From Auriscalpium vulgare (taxonomy: Eukaryota; Basidiomycota; Agaricomycetes; Russulales; Auriscalpiaceae), in NCBI GenBank assembly GCA_019915015.1, contig JAHBBC010000024.1, positions 496,001 through 560,000 of the forward strand: a stretch of 64,000 nt of DNA, in the 5' to 3' direction. This document shows positions 10,286 to 21,700 of this stretch, piece after piece. The notes below the pieces were generated by a model. That model was not told the origin of the DNA, did not search any database, and saw only the letters and a program-made list of their open reading frames with translations. Both the position numbers and the translations under genes were made by a program. Numbering within the stretch: position 1 is the stretch's first letter; every line of letters begins with the position of its first letter.

Positions 10286-12268
10286 TCAGAACACCTCGTC
10301 CATCGGGTCCGTCGCGGCGCGTGATCGCGCGCCTTGCGCAGGTGCCGCCGCCGCATTCGCGGTGTGTGGCGGCGCGGCGGCGGGCAGGGGCTGGCGTGGC
10401 GGCGGCCGCGCAGGGTGCCTGGCATTGAGCAGGTTTGACGTCGGCGGCGGCGGCGACGGCGCCGTGCGTGGCGCGGCGCTGCGCAGGAGGTCCGGCGCGG
10501 TGTCCCGGCTCGCGTCCGCCGCAGAGCCGAGCGGCACGAACGCACCCACCGCATCCGCGCCCTCGCCCCCGTCAGCGAACTCATCCAGCGGCACCCACAT
10601 CCGCGCCCTCTTCGCCGCGCGCGCGCCCTCCCACTCTCCCCCAGTGCGCACATCCTCGCCCTCGCCGCACGCCGGCTTGCGCCCCACGCGCCCCGCGCTG
10701 TCGCGCACCTCGCGCTGCCACGCGAGCTCCGCGCGCACGCACCGCTCGACGACGCCCATGTCCGCGCGCGCCTCCCCGAGCGCGGCGCACAGCGTGCCCG
10801 CGAGCGCGCTGTGCGCCGCCGCGCCGAGCGCGCCGAACAGCCCGCGCGCGCGCACGCGCTCGCGCAGCTCTGCCGGGCCCGCGTATGCGTGTGCGGGTGC
10901 GGGGGGCGGGGCGAGGGAAAGCGCGGGGAAGGCGTGCGCGTGCGCGGCGCGGGCGGCCTGGGGCGCGTCGAGAGTGACGGCGCCGAGCGCGGCCAGCGCG
11001 CACGCGTCGTTCTCCTGGGGTGGGAAATCAAATCAGGTGTGGGCGGGGTGCGGGGCGGGCGGGACGTACGTGGTGCAGGGCGCCGCCGATGAGGAGCGTT
11101 GGGATCTTGTGCGCGCGGAAGTACGCGGCGACGGCCTGCGCGTCCGCGACGCCCTGGCCGCGCTGCGCGTCGCCCGAGCGGCGCGCGTGCCATTCGAGCA
11201 TCTGATCAATCACGACGCCCCGAACAACATCACCATCGTCAGCAAATCACCACGAGAACGAGAACCGTCGGGAGGGGATTGGACGCACCGCGGCGATGGG
11301 CAGCGTGAGCGCGGCGGCGCCCGCGTCCGCGCAGGCGGCGGCGTGCACGACGCCCGCGACGCCGTCCAGCGCCACGTGGATGCCGTCCGCGCGCAGGCGG
11401 CGCGCCGCGCTGATGCCCTCCGGTGTCGCGGGGATCTGCCACCCACCACACCACCACCGTCAGCCTCGCCTCGCCGAAATCACAGAGGGAAAGGGAAGAA
11501 GGGAAGGGACGCACGGCGACGAGGATGCGCGCGCGCGGGCGGCCGAGGGCGGCGAAGCGCGCGACGAGGCGGCGCGCCTGCGCGGCGAGGGCGGCGGGGT
11601 CGGCGCTGAGGCGCGGGTCGACGAACGTGATGTGCGGGCCCGCGACGAACTCCATGAGCGCGCTGCCGAGCTCCGCGAGCTGCATTCCCCCACTTTAGTC
11701 AGCACACTGCAGCCGCCGCGCGGGCAGGGAAGAGGCACGCACGAACTGCTCGAAGACGGCCTGCGCGAGGTCCCGGCGGCGCCCCTCGCTGCGTGCACTG
11801 CGTCAGCCTACGCAGAGGTGGAGGGCCGGGGAGGGAGAGGGAGAGGGCGACGCACCGCTCGTGCTCCGCGCGCACGGTGCGCACGGCGAGCCACAGCAGC
11901 GCATACACCTCGCCCGCGTCGCCGCGCAGCGCGCGCGCCGCGGCGGGCGGCGGGGCGTGGGCGAGCGCGCGCGCGAGGAGCGCGGGGCGCACCGCGCTCG
12001 CGTCGAACGGGCGTTCCGCCAGCGCTGTGCCCGCCCCAATCCAATCCTCGTCAGCGCACCGGACTGCAAAGCACGGGGAGGGGGAGGGGGGCGTACCGGC
12101 GAAGTCGAGCGTGTCGGAGATGACGTGCAGGCCGGCGCGCTGCAGCGTGGCGAAGAGGGGCTGGGGCCGGGCGGGCTTGGGCGGAGGGGGCGGAGGCGGG
12201 GGCGTGCGCGTCCGCGGGGCGGGGCGCGTGTCCGGCGCGTCCGCGGCGCTGGGGTGGGCGGGCGTCAT
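10286..12268 (-). CDS. transaldolase-like protein with degenerate active site and long C-terminal extension
   Basis: Seven exons (12268-12097, 12024-11856, 11797-11743, 11679-11515, 11435-11289, 11201-11070, 11014-10286) give 522 residues. Residues about 40-340 follow the class I aldolase-barrel transaldolase line: V-I-S-D-T-L-D-F, a stretch matching the D-x-T-T-N-P-S region but reading D-A-S-A-V-R-P-A-L, F-V-D-P-R-L, R-I-L-V-A-I-P-A-T-P-E-G-I, H-V-A-L, and M-L-E-W-H. In true transaldolase the fourth motif is R-I-L-I-K-L-A-S-T-W-x-G-I. The Schiff-base lysine is alanine here (A187), and the N-P-S and N-L-T motifs are also lost. The last 180 or so residues are Ala/Pro/Arg-rich, contain R-M-W-V-P-L-D-E-F, and end M-D-E-V-F. 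An ordinary transaldolase is about 330 residues. Most likely a non-catalytic or re-purposed relative. Catalysis by a shifted lysine cannot be excluded. Confidence 0.8.
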
Positions 12269-14239
12269 CGCGCGTAAGCAGGCAGTCAGCACTAGTAAGT
12301 AAAGTCAACGGGAATCGTGATGGAAGGCTGGCGAGAAGGAAGGACGGAGAGGCGCGCTGCGCGAGTAAGATTAATGGAATGGAAGTGGAAGTGGAAGGAG
12401 GACGGGCGGGCGGTGGGCGGCGCGTTTTCTGTGCGGCGCGTCCATTGTCTCGCTGTGGGTGTGGCCGTGGGTGTACAAGGGTGTGGCTGTGGCTGGGTCA
12501 CGTCGGCAGGGTGGGTGTGGCAGACAAAGGCGACGCGACGCGCGCGGGTCACGAGACCCCGCACAGGCCAGGCGGTGTGGGCGACGGCGGCGGGGGCGGC
12601 GGTGCAACCCTAAATGGATGCCGGCAGCGCGCGCCCGGCGCGCAGGCGCGCGGATCGCACGCGCCCAGAACGCACCAAGCACTATGGTGCGGGCCACCTA
12701 GAGGCCGCTTGTTTTGACAATGGCCGGACAGGAAATTCTTTCGCATATGCATGCTACAAATCGGTCAGGAATGCACCCAGCATGCGCCCCTTGCAGAAAA
12801 GAAGTTCCCCACCTGAACAGAGCGATGTGGATAAGTTGGGAATACACTGCTGAATTTCTCACTTCCACTGAAACTGGTACCCAGACGCTGCCTCTCGTGC
12901 TCGAGACTCGAGAGGGACGCGCATGCTGCTCAAACATGACTAGATATATATTTTCGGTGACCTCGAGGCTAGTGGGCGCTTAATAACTGTATATGGGTAC
13001 AAATCACATAAGTGGCCAATTCTGGGAGGTCAACTAATAATTACGAGGGATGCACTCTTTGAAGCCCTCATCAAACTACGTCGATTGGCAAGAGGGATAA
13101 GAGATTGAACAAGTTTTCTGGGCACCCTAAAACCTTGTTCAAAACAAGTGGCCTCCCCGCACCATAGCACATCCTGGCGCACCCCGCTTCGAATTCCGCG
13201 CCTGTGCGCCATCGAGCCTTCGCCGCGCGCCCATCTGCGCGTTCCGTATCGAAATCCACTGCACGAGTATTGTACGGTGATTCTCTCGCCGTGCGCGGAT
13301 GATGGCCGAGGCGGCGGCGGTCGCGCGCGTTCTCGGCGCGCACTAGCCCCGCCTCTGCGTCTTCGCGGGGCGGTGCGCGTGTGCTTCTCGTCCGCGCGCT
13401 GCGCGCTGCCCGAGGGCGCGGATCCGCGCGCGGGGACGCACGTCTGGCGTGCGCGCGCGCGCCCCGCGTTCGCGACTTCGACTTCGCTGCAAGCGCGTCC
13501 GCTGACAGGCCTCGGGGTGTGCAGCGCGCATCCGCGCGCGCGGGGATCTCCCGCGGGGACTGATTGCACGCTGCTTTGAGGTGCTGCAGCACGGACGCCT
13601 GGCCCTGCACGCGATGACGTCCGCCCGTCGATCCCCATATCCAATCCCCAAGGATAGGATTTGGCGTCCCACGCTCCCCGCACCAATCTAAAGTTTCTCG
13701 GTCTGCTCGCCGTGCGCCCATCCATGTCGATGCGCGGCCGCCCTGGATGGAAGGTGCGGCGACGCAGGTTCGCGTTCCATTGCGCAGAGGCCGCGGTGCT
13801 CGTGCAGGCCCATCGGGCAGCCTAACGCCAGCGACAGGACAAGTCAGCCAGCGTCGAGGAGATCCGCGGGCGCCTCCAGCCCCGCCAAACGACGCATACC
13901 CATCTCACTCACTCCACCGCACAGATGAGAATATACGCATCGATGATAATAAGCACGCAGACAAGCGAGAGCGGGTACACAGCGACAGCACAACAATCAA
14001 CACACACACGGATAAGTAAGTAGGCGGACACGGCAAGGCGGGACAAGGTGGGTGGGGGGGCGGCAGGCACGGCGTCCGCATGCGGAAAGCGCGCGCGCTC
14101 CGTCGCGGGGACTGCCGCGCCGCATCGGGCGTGGATCTGCGCCGTCATCTAAGATAATGGAGCGGCAAGCAAGCAAGGGGAGGGGGGGTGGTATGGGAGG
14201 GGAGGGTATGTGGGTATGGCAAAGAGCGGGGGGGTGGTA
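12269..14239. other. no recognisable gene
   Basis: This is the promoter side of the transaldolase-like gene and the 3' side of the bZIP gene. A purine-rich, AG/GT-repeat leader lies at 12310-12500. An AT-richer island at 12700-13050 separates two GC-rich blocks. Open frames such as 13725-13030 minus have arginine-rich composition typical of antisense GC-rich DNA and no recognisable domain. Confidence 0.45.
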
Positions 14240-15481
14240 CTAGTGGTGGATCTGGGTGCGGTCGGCCGAGTACGCGTGCCAGGAGCCCAGCTCGGGCGCG
14301 GGGCCGGGGGCGAACGGCGGGTAGGCATTTTGCGCGTGGTTCTCCTGCGTCGGGCTCTGCACACACACATGCATCAGCGCACATCCCACAGCCATGCGAG
14401 CAAGGACGCACGAGATACGGGTCGTCCTCGACCTTGACGACCTCGTACGCGGCCGCGGCGTACGCGGCGGCGAAGTGCGCAGGCTGCGTCTGCTGCGCCG
14501 AAACGGAACGAAAGGGACGTCACTAGGATCCAGAGCTCGATCAGGCGCACAGTCTCGCATTCGCTCAACCGGCCGTCGTGAAGGGTGCACTTGCCGAGTA
14601 TCCCCCCGTCGGGCTCCCGCCGCCGCTCCCGCCCTGGCCGCCGTGTTGCTGCTGTTGATGGTGTTGCGGATGTTGCGGGTGTTGCGGGTGTTGTTGTGGG
14701 TGGGGGTGCTGCGGGTGGTGCGGGTGCGGGTGCTGGTGCGTGAGCGACGGCAGGTGGAACGCGGACGACGACAGCAGCGACGCGCCGTTCGCCGCGTACC
14801 CGCCGCCGCCGCCGTACCCCGGCGCGGGCGAGAACGGCCCGCCGCGCGCCAGCACGCCCTCCGTCGTCGGCGGGCTCGGCGTCTCGCTCGGGCTCTGCGT
14901 CCCCCACCCAAACCCCGTCAGCACGCGCTTGTCCACGAACGCGGACACGCACCAGGTACACCTCGTCGACGCTGCCCGACATGCGGCGGCGCTTCAGCTC
15001 GCGGTCGCCCGCGCCCGACGCGAAGCTCCCGCGCCGCGCATCGGCCCCGCCGTTGCCGTTGCCGTTGCCGTTCGACGGCGAGTCGAAGTGCAGATCGCCG
15101 AGCGCGGGCGCGAGCAGCGACGGGCGGCGCAGCTGGCGGCGCAGGTCCTCGTTCTCGCGGAGGAGGCGCGCGTTCTCCTGCTCGAGCTGGCGGATGCGCA
15201 GCGTGGGGGGCGGCAGCGCGGCGACCTGGTCGGGCGAGAGCGCGAGCGCGGTCTGCAGCTTGGTCACCGTCTGCTCGAGCTGTGGCGACGTCAGCGGGGT
15301 GCGCGAGGAGAGGGGGATGGGGGAGACGGTGGGTGGCGTGCGGGGAGGGAGGACGCACCTGCTCGATGTAGGCCTTGCGTTTGGCGCGGTGGCGGGCCTG
15401 CGCTTTTGCGTTCCTGCTGCGCTCGGGGCGGTCGCCCGAGGCGGACGCGGGGGCGGAGCTGCTCGTCGACGGCTGGGCCAT
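14240..15481 (-). CDS. bZIP transcription factor (315 aa)
   Basis: Sequence-specific DNA-binding protein of the nucleus. Exons are 15481-15359, 15279-14953, 14894-14595, 14492-14412 and 14356-14240. The basic region, R-S-R-N-A-K-A-Q-A-R-H-R-A-K-R-K, has the bZIP N-x7-R spacing at residues about 22-37. The zipper follows (I-E-Q-L-E-Q-T-V-T-K-L and, after a proline-containing break, R-I-R-Q-L-E-Q-E-N-A-R-L-L-R-E-N). The exon 1/2 junction lies exactly between basic region and zipper. The C-terminal half is low complexity (Gly, Ser, His, Gln), typical of activation segments. Intron 3 appears to use a GC donor (TCG|GCAAGT) with a CAGCAG acceptor, because only that choice keeps frame with the A-A-Y-E-V-V-K-V-E-D-D-P exon. 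Target genes are not inferable. Confidence 0.88.
14640..14750. repeat. coding microsatellite (His/Gln/Pro repeats)
   Basis: A GTTGCGG/GTGTTGC-type repeat lies inside exon 3 of the bZIP gene. On the minus strand it encodes alternating H-P, H-P-Q and Q-Q-Q-Q-H runs. It keeps the reading frame open and is likely length-polymorphic between strains. Confidence 0.8.
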
Positions 15482-18400
15482 GTCGTCCTCCTCTCGTGCA
15501 CGTATGGTGAGTCCCGTAGCGGTAGCGGGTATGCAGCAAAGGAAAGCGAACGTGCAAGCGGCGGGGGACGGGGGGAGGAGGGTGCAGGAGGGGGCTGCCG
15601 TGCGGCGCGCGGTTTTATACGTATGTCCAGGGACGGCGCGGACTCCTCCCCACCACGCTCTGGCACAAGCGAGAAGCAGACACCAAGCGAGACGCGAGTC
15701 GACTCGCGCGGCGGTCCGAGCGGCTGGATCGCCGATCGCGCGCGCGGCGACGGCCGTGGGCATCTGGATCCGGGATCGGGCGATAGGCGCGCGCGCAGTT
15801 CGGTTCGCGGCGAGGATGGCATTTGCGCCTGCTGCAGCGCAAGAAAGGAAAGGAAAGCCATTCGAAAGGAAAGGAATTCGAAAGGAAAGGACGGCCTAGG
15901 GAAGGCCTGCGTGCGGGCGCGCGGGTGGCGCGCCGCGTCGTGGCCACCAGGGCTGCAGCGAGCCCGCCGCGGCGTCGTTGATCAATTCCGCGCGCGTGCG
16001 CAGCCTCCTGTGCCGCCGGGCGGGCAGCACGACGCACCTGGCAACCATCGGCATCCCTGCATCACATCTCTTCTCTTCTCTTCGCGGGCGGGCGGGCGGC
16101 GCATCAGCGCGGCCAGCTTCCCGCCGCGCCCGACACCCACATACGCCCTCACTCGCCTCCTGCGCAAGATGCCTCCGCGTCCGCCGCCCGATCTGCTTGC
16201 TGCACCCACAGCCGCTATTCACTCGCGCGCCCCTCCGGCACGATTGAATATGTATAGATTTAATCTGCGGTGAGGCGGCCGTCGGGACGGTGACAGGCAG
16301 ACGGACAGTGGCAGATTGACGCTGCATCCGAAGCGCATCAGTGCACCGGGCAGGCAGGCCTCTCTGGGTGCGAATCGAATGTATGGGGGGGAATGTATTG
16401 CATGCGCTAAGCGGCGGCACCACAGGGGCCGGCACGTCGGGACGGTGATCGCAGGCACGGGGCGAGCAGCGCTCCGTCGTGCGCTCGCCACGTCCATCTC
16501 GCACTCAGCACTCGCACCCAGCCCTCCCTCTCTATTCAGTCAATGTGCGGAGGCCAGGTCACCGTGCTGACGCCCCGCCCCCGCCCGCCGTCCCAGTCTC
16601 ATCCAGTGTCTGCTTGCATGCTTGCTAGCGCTGCACTTATCGCGGCCCCCCGGATTCGAAATATTCGAAGGGCTGCAGTTCCCCACGGCGTGCATGCGCC
16701 CCGGAGGCGAGGAGCTCCGCGCGTCCTGCGTCGAAATCGAGTATCTATTGCCCAGCATCCCACCCCCGCGCGGCGACCTGCATATGGCGTGCGCTTCCCA
16801 GCGTCGAGCGGGGCCGCGTACTTATCCTTCGGCGTGGTATGGGTGGCCCTGCGTGGGTGGGTATGATCTCATCGGCGTCGTCGTCGCGCATAAGGATTTA
16901 AGTATAAGTTCAGCGTATACGAAATGCGAAGCGGGCGGGCGATGATAGAGTACTGGCTCATAGCCTCAGCCTTCGCCAGAAGAAGACACTCACTCAGTCC
17001 ATGCCCATGATGCCCATGCACGCGCCGCGCGTGCTTCCGTACACGCATTGTGGGCGTGCGCGTGCGCGTGCCACCCGCTTCCTCTTCCCACTTCAAGTTC
17101 CCACTGCCCGCTTCCCTTGATCGCTGGTCACTGCGCTCGCCGTCGATCCCCCGTCTCCGGACCTGGCGTCGTCCTGCGCGCGCCGAGTCCAGTCACACAG
17201 ATGACTCGCCGCCCGGAGGAGCTGATGTAACTGGTACGTCCTCCGCTGATGTAAGCCCACTCCGAGCCGGCGCGCGGCCCGATGCCAGTGAAGCATCCGA
17301 GTCGTATCTGTTGGTTTCGCTGAGCCCAGTGCACCCTCGAACGACGCGCTCCATGCCATCCCCATCCACCTCCCCGCAGCACAGGCCCACGCAGGTCTCA
17401 ATACAATGTCGCACGCCGCACGCACGCACGCACGCCGCCTCCGCGCGCGCCTCCCATCGGGACGCCCCCGTCCCATCGGGTCCGCAGCGCCCTGGCCCCT
17501 GCGCACTCGCCGTGCATTGCATGCTCGCAGTCGCACCGGGGATAAGTATCTCACTACACCCTCCACGGATGCACATCGCTCGTCGGCGAATCTGTCTGTC
17601 GCTGGATCACGGCGCAGCAAGCAATATATACCCTAATGTTATACGCGGCGTTCGCGTCGTGCCTGCGCGCCGTGGGAGGATGGGCGCATCCGTCTTCCTG
17701 CGCCCTCCCGTGCTCTGGCAGCAGCAGCTGCGTCCCGACACTCCGGCGCCGCGTGCGCCTTCCATGGAATATTCGCGCGCGACGACGCGGAGGCTAGCGC
17801 AAAGCAGGCAGGCAGGGCAGGCCCTGGACGCGCGTAAACGGACAGCGAAATGAACCCGGTGTCCAAGACGCCGTGTCCGAGTCCGACGCGGGTCGGCTAT
17901 GTGCGCGTAGTAGGTTTGGGGTGCTGGCCATTATTACAGTACTATTACTTACTATGCACGAGATAAGCAGCAGCGGGCACCTGGTATGCTCGCCCGATGC
18001 AGAGTAATTGAAGGGCCAGCGGCATGGTGTTCAGATCTGCGACGGAAGGATTATTCGCCCGCCCCACAGGCCTCAGGGACGCGCGGCACAATGTTCTTAC
18101 AGCGTCCTCGTCGCCCGGTGTGTCAGGCGCGCTGACGCGTCCGCGGCGGGCAGCCCGCCCGACCACGGAGACTAGAGTCCGAGGGCGACTGGCACGGAGG
18201 ACGCGCGACGAGGACGGCGCGGCGCGCGGTGTCCCAGCGGACACCGCCGGTGTCCAGAGCTGGCGGCGACGTTGGTTGGTTAGTCGCCGGCGGGCTACAG
18301 TAATATAGCCAGCTATGTCGCCGTGCCACCCGACGCGGACGGACCCAGCTCGACTGCATGCGCACATCCACCCACCGTCCCCCTAAGAACGACTGTCTTC

Positions 18401-18514
18401 TTGCCAAGGTCAGCCACGGAGGCTACCGTCCCCCAATATGTATACCAGCAACCAAAGCATCGTACAATGTACACACACGACACACCAGAAATCTAAACAC
18501 ACATGTACACATCC
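15482..18514. other. long GC-rich intergenic region, no recognisable gene
   Basis: About 3 kb lie between the bZIP start and the Tof1 stop, both genes on minus. The bZIP-proximal part holds a GAAAGGAAAGG purine tract at 15843-15890. The rest is GC-rich with scattered frames (15896-16504 minus, 17050-17853 plus) that show no domain. The length suggests an extended regulatory region or long leader for the bZIP gene, or a gene I do not recognise. Confidence 0.4.
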
Positions 18515-18747
18515 TCACGCGTCCTCGTCGTCCTCGTCCGACACGACGATCCGCCCCGCGCGCCGCCCCACCCGCGCCGCCACGGCCGTCTCAGGCGCAT
18601 TAACATTCTCCTCCTGCTCCTGATCGCGAGGGCCCGCCCCTGGCAACGCGTCCGCGTCGCCGCCCGCCCGCGCAGCGCGGTACGCGGGCCTCGGCTGCGG
18701 CCGACGCGTGCGCGCGGGGACCTGGCCGTCCTGCGCAGGCTCGGCCG

Positions 18748-18782
<35 letters not shown>

Positions 18783-21700
18783 CCTGCATCTGCGTCGGCG
18801 TCGGCGTCTGCATCTGCATCTGCATCGGCGTCAGCGTCCCCACCGCCGCCGACGGTCCTGCGCCGCTTCGCGCGCACGCCGCCCGCCCTGCGCGCGCCGC
18901 GCTTCTTCGTGCCCGTCTTGTGCATCGTGCCGATGCCGAGCGCGCTGTCCGCCGCGCGCAGCGCCGTGCGCTCGCGCAGCGCCTGCTCGCGCGCGAAGAA
19001 CGCGTCGATGTCCGCGCCGTACTCCGCGTCGCTGTCCTCGATGAACTGCGCGCTCTTGTACACCGCCGTCTCCTTCGCCGCGCGCGCGCGCCGAGGCTTC
19101 GGCGGCGCGTCCGCATCGGAGGAGGAGGACGGGGAGCGCCGGCGTGCGCGGCGCGCGCGCGATTTCTGGAGGAGCTGCGCGGCGCGCTTGCCGCCGAGGT
19201 CGAGCGGGGCGGTTTGGAACTGGACGAGCACCGCGCGCGCGCGCTGCAGGTCGGCGAGCAGGATGCCCGCGGGCACGTACCACTCCAGCTCCTCCGCGTC
19301 TGCACGGCGGTCGTCTAATCAGTCGGTTGTTGGTGTGATTAATGCGGGGCACGGCACGCACCCTGGTCCTGCACGGCAAAGTGCACGAGCCGGAACATCA
19401 GTTTGAGATGCGCGTTCTTCGTCGCGGCGTCGGCCTGCTCGTCGCTGATGTACGGGATGACTGCGCCACCCGCGGGTCAGCGCTGCGCGGGCGGGGCGGG
19501 CGGGGCAGCGTGCACTCACGGTAGTCGGTGATTTTCGCGAGCGCCTCGGCGGACGGCGGTTTCGCCTCGAGCAGCTGGGCCTTCGCGTCCGCCGGGGCGT
19601 CGAGATCGACCGGCTGGGCTTGCGCCTCGTCCGCGTCCGCGTCCGCGTCGTCGCCTTCGCGCGCGCCATCCGTCTGCGCGATGAGCCGCTCGCGCTGGCT
19701 GACAACGGCCGCGAGGATCTGCGTGCCTGGGCTCAGCCCCAGTCGATCGCGGAGAAGCGCGAGAGAGAGAGAGAGCGCACGCACGTCCTTGGTCCATTCC
19801 ACGAGCTCCTCCTGCCCCGCATCCTGGAGCGCCGCGAGCGCGATGGCGAGCTGCTCGCTCCACGAATAGCCCTTCTTCACCTGCACGTCCGGCGGATGGC
19901 GCGCGCCGTCGGCCGCCGCCGCGCGTGCCTTGCTGCCCTTCTCCTCCGGCGCCCAGCTCGAGAGCTTCTTCCACTGCCCGCGCGTTTTCGGGAAGAACGC
20001 CTGGTCGGGCGGTCAGCGTCCTGCGGCAACGCGCGGGGGCACCGGGCGCAGCGCTTACCTCTATCAGAACGAATGCGTCGGCGTCGACGGCCTTGAAGAA
20101 CTGTCGCAGGATGTACTTGATGAGCGCGAGCAGGTCCTTGTAGGGCTGCTCGTTCGGCAGGGCCTTCTGATCCGCCAGGATTGCTTTGAACAGTTGCAGC
20201 GTCGACACCTGCGATCATCATCAGGCGGCGCCCCACACGGTCTCGGCGACATCAAGAGGAAACCCGCACCTGGAAGTAGAGGCCCTCTGCCTTGGCGCGC
20301 ACCGCCTGGCGGTGCATCAGGCTGACGACGCGCTTCATGCTCTCCGGGGAAGTGAACTCCTTGTACCGCGCGAGATACGTGACCAGCGCCCGCGTGATGT
20401 CGGGGTTCGCGAATTTCTGGAGCCCCACGGTCAGCACACGCTAGGCGCAGAATGGGGGCGCGGCACCCACCAGCTCGAACGCCTCGAACGTGAAGACCGT
20501 CTCTTCGACGACGTCGGCGTCCGGCGCGGCGGCCGCGTCCTCGTCCTCGTCCGCGTCCTCGTCCGGCACGCCGTCGTCGCCCGCCTTGCCTGCGCGCCAC
20601 CATCACGAAGGCCGTCAGCGGACGTGACAGGCGGGAGACGCGAAGCGCAGCTGTACGCACCCCGCCCGCGCCGCTTCCTCCGCGGCTTCGCGCGCTTGCG
20701 CACGTACGCGCCGTCGCCCGCCTTGCCCCACCGCTCGAGCATGCGCATGAGCGCGTGCGCGAGGTGCACCGCGGCGTGCAGGAACGCGAGAGCCTGCGTG
20801 CCCTCCTTGTACGCGCGCAGGCCCTCGAGCGCCGCGTCGAGCACCTGCCCGTTGTAGATGAGCTGCTGCTGCAGCAGCGCGGCCGCCTCGTGCAGCGTCG
20901 CGTCGCCGCCGTGCCCCGCGGACATCGCCTCGATGAGCGCCAGCAGCTGCGTCATGCACTCGATCCCCGCCTGCAGCTCGGTCCACAGCTTCGGCTGGCG
21001 CGCGCGTTATCGCGGCCGTTGTGCGGGACAGCGTGAGCGGGCGCAGCAGCATGACGCGGGTGGCGCACACGCACCTTGTCTTCCACGGCGCCGTTCATCC
21101 GTTTTAGCACCCACACAATCCACGACCGTTCCACGACCTCCCCGACGAGCCCAAAGCTCCAGCGCGGCGTGCCGTCACCTGCGTCCTTCTCCTGCGCTCG
21201 CACGCTCAGAAAGAACTCCAGAAACCATTTGGCGACGAACAGGAGGCGCAGGTGGTCCTTCTCTGTAATCTTGGGGCGCTCGGACTTAATGTCCTTGAGC
21301 AGGGAGGCGAGGAGCGCTGCGCGGCGGCGGAAGGGTGGACATTAGTTTGTCGTGCAGGCCATTGACAGAGGATGGCTTACGATTGAAGCACGACTCTATG
21401 AACGTGCGAGCAAAGCCCTGGAGAACCGTTCTCGATTCCGTAGAGAGGTTCTCATCGCGGGCGAGCTCGTCTTCCTTCTTGCTCTTCTGTTTTCTGTCCC
21501 GCTTGAGCTGGTCGATGATCGCCCCGGACTCCTTCGTGAGGGCCTGTTGGCGGTGCAGGACGAGGGGCTGCGATGAGGACGGTTGAGGGGCTGGCGCGGC
21601 GCCTTCTGCATCTTCGGGTGGCTGGTCCGGTGTGGGCTTCTTGGGGTTCAATTTCACCGAGATGGTCGTGCCGAAGCGGGAGTGCCGAGACGGGGCTTTG

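Noticed and set aside
10177..11193. 338-codon arginine-rich frame on minus
   Set aside because: A shadow of the transaldolase-like gene in another frame that reads through two of its introns.
17050..17853. 267-codon open frame on plus
   Set aside because: Composition (Arg, Pro, Ser, His) is that of GC-rich non-coding DNA, with overlapping minus-strand frames of similar length and no recognisable motif.
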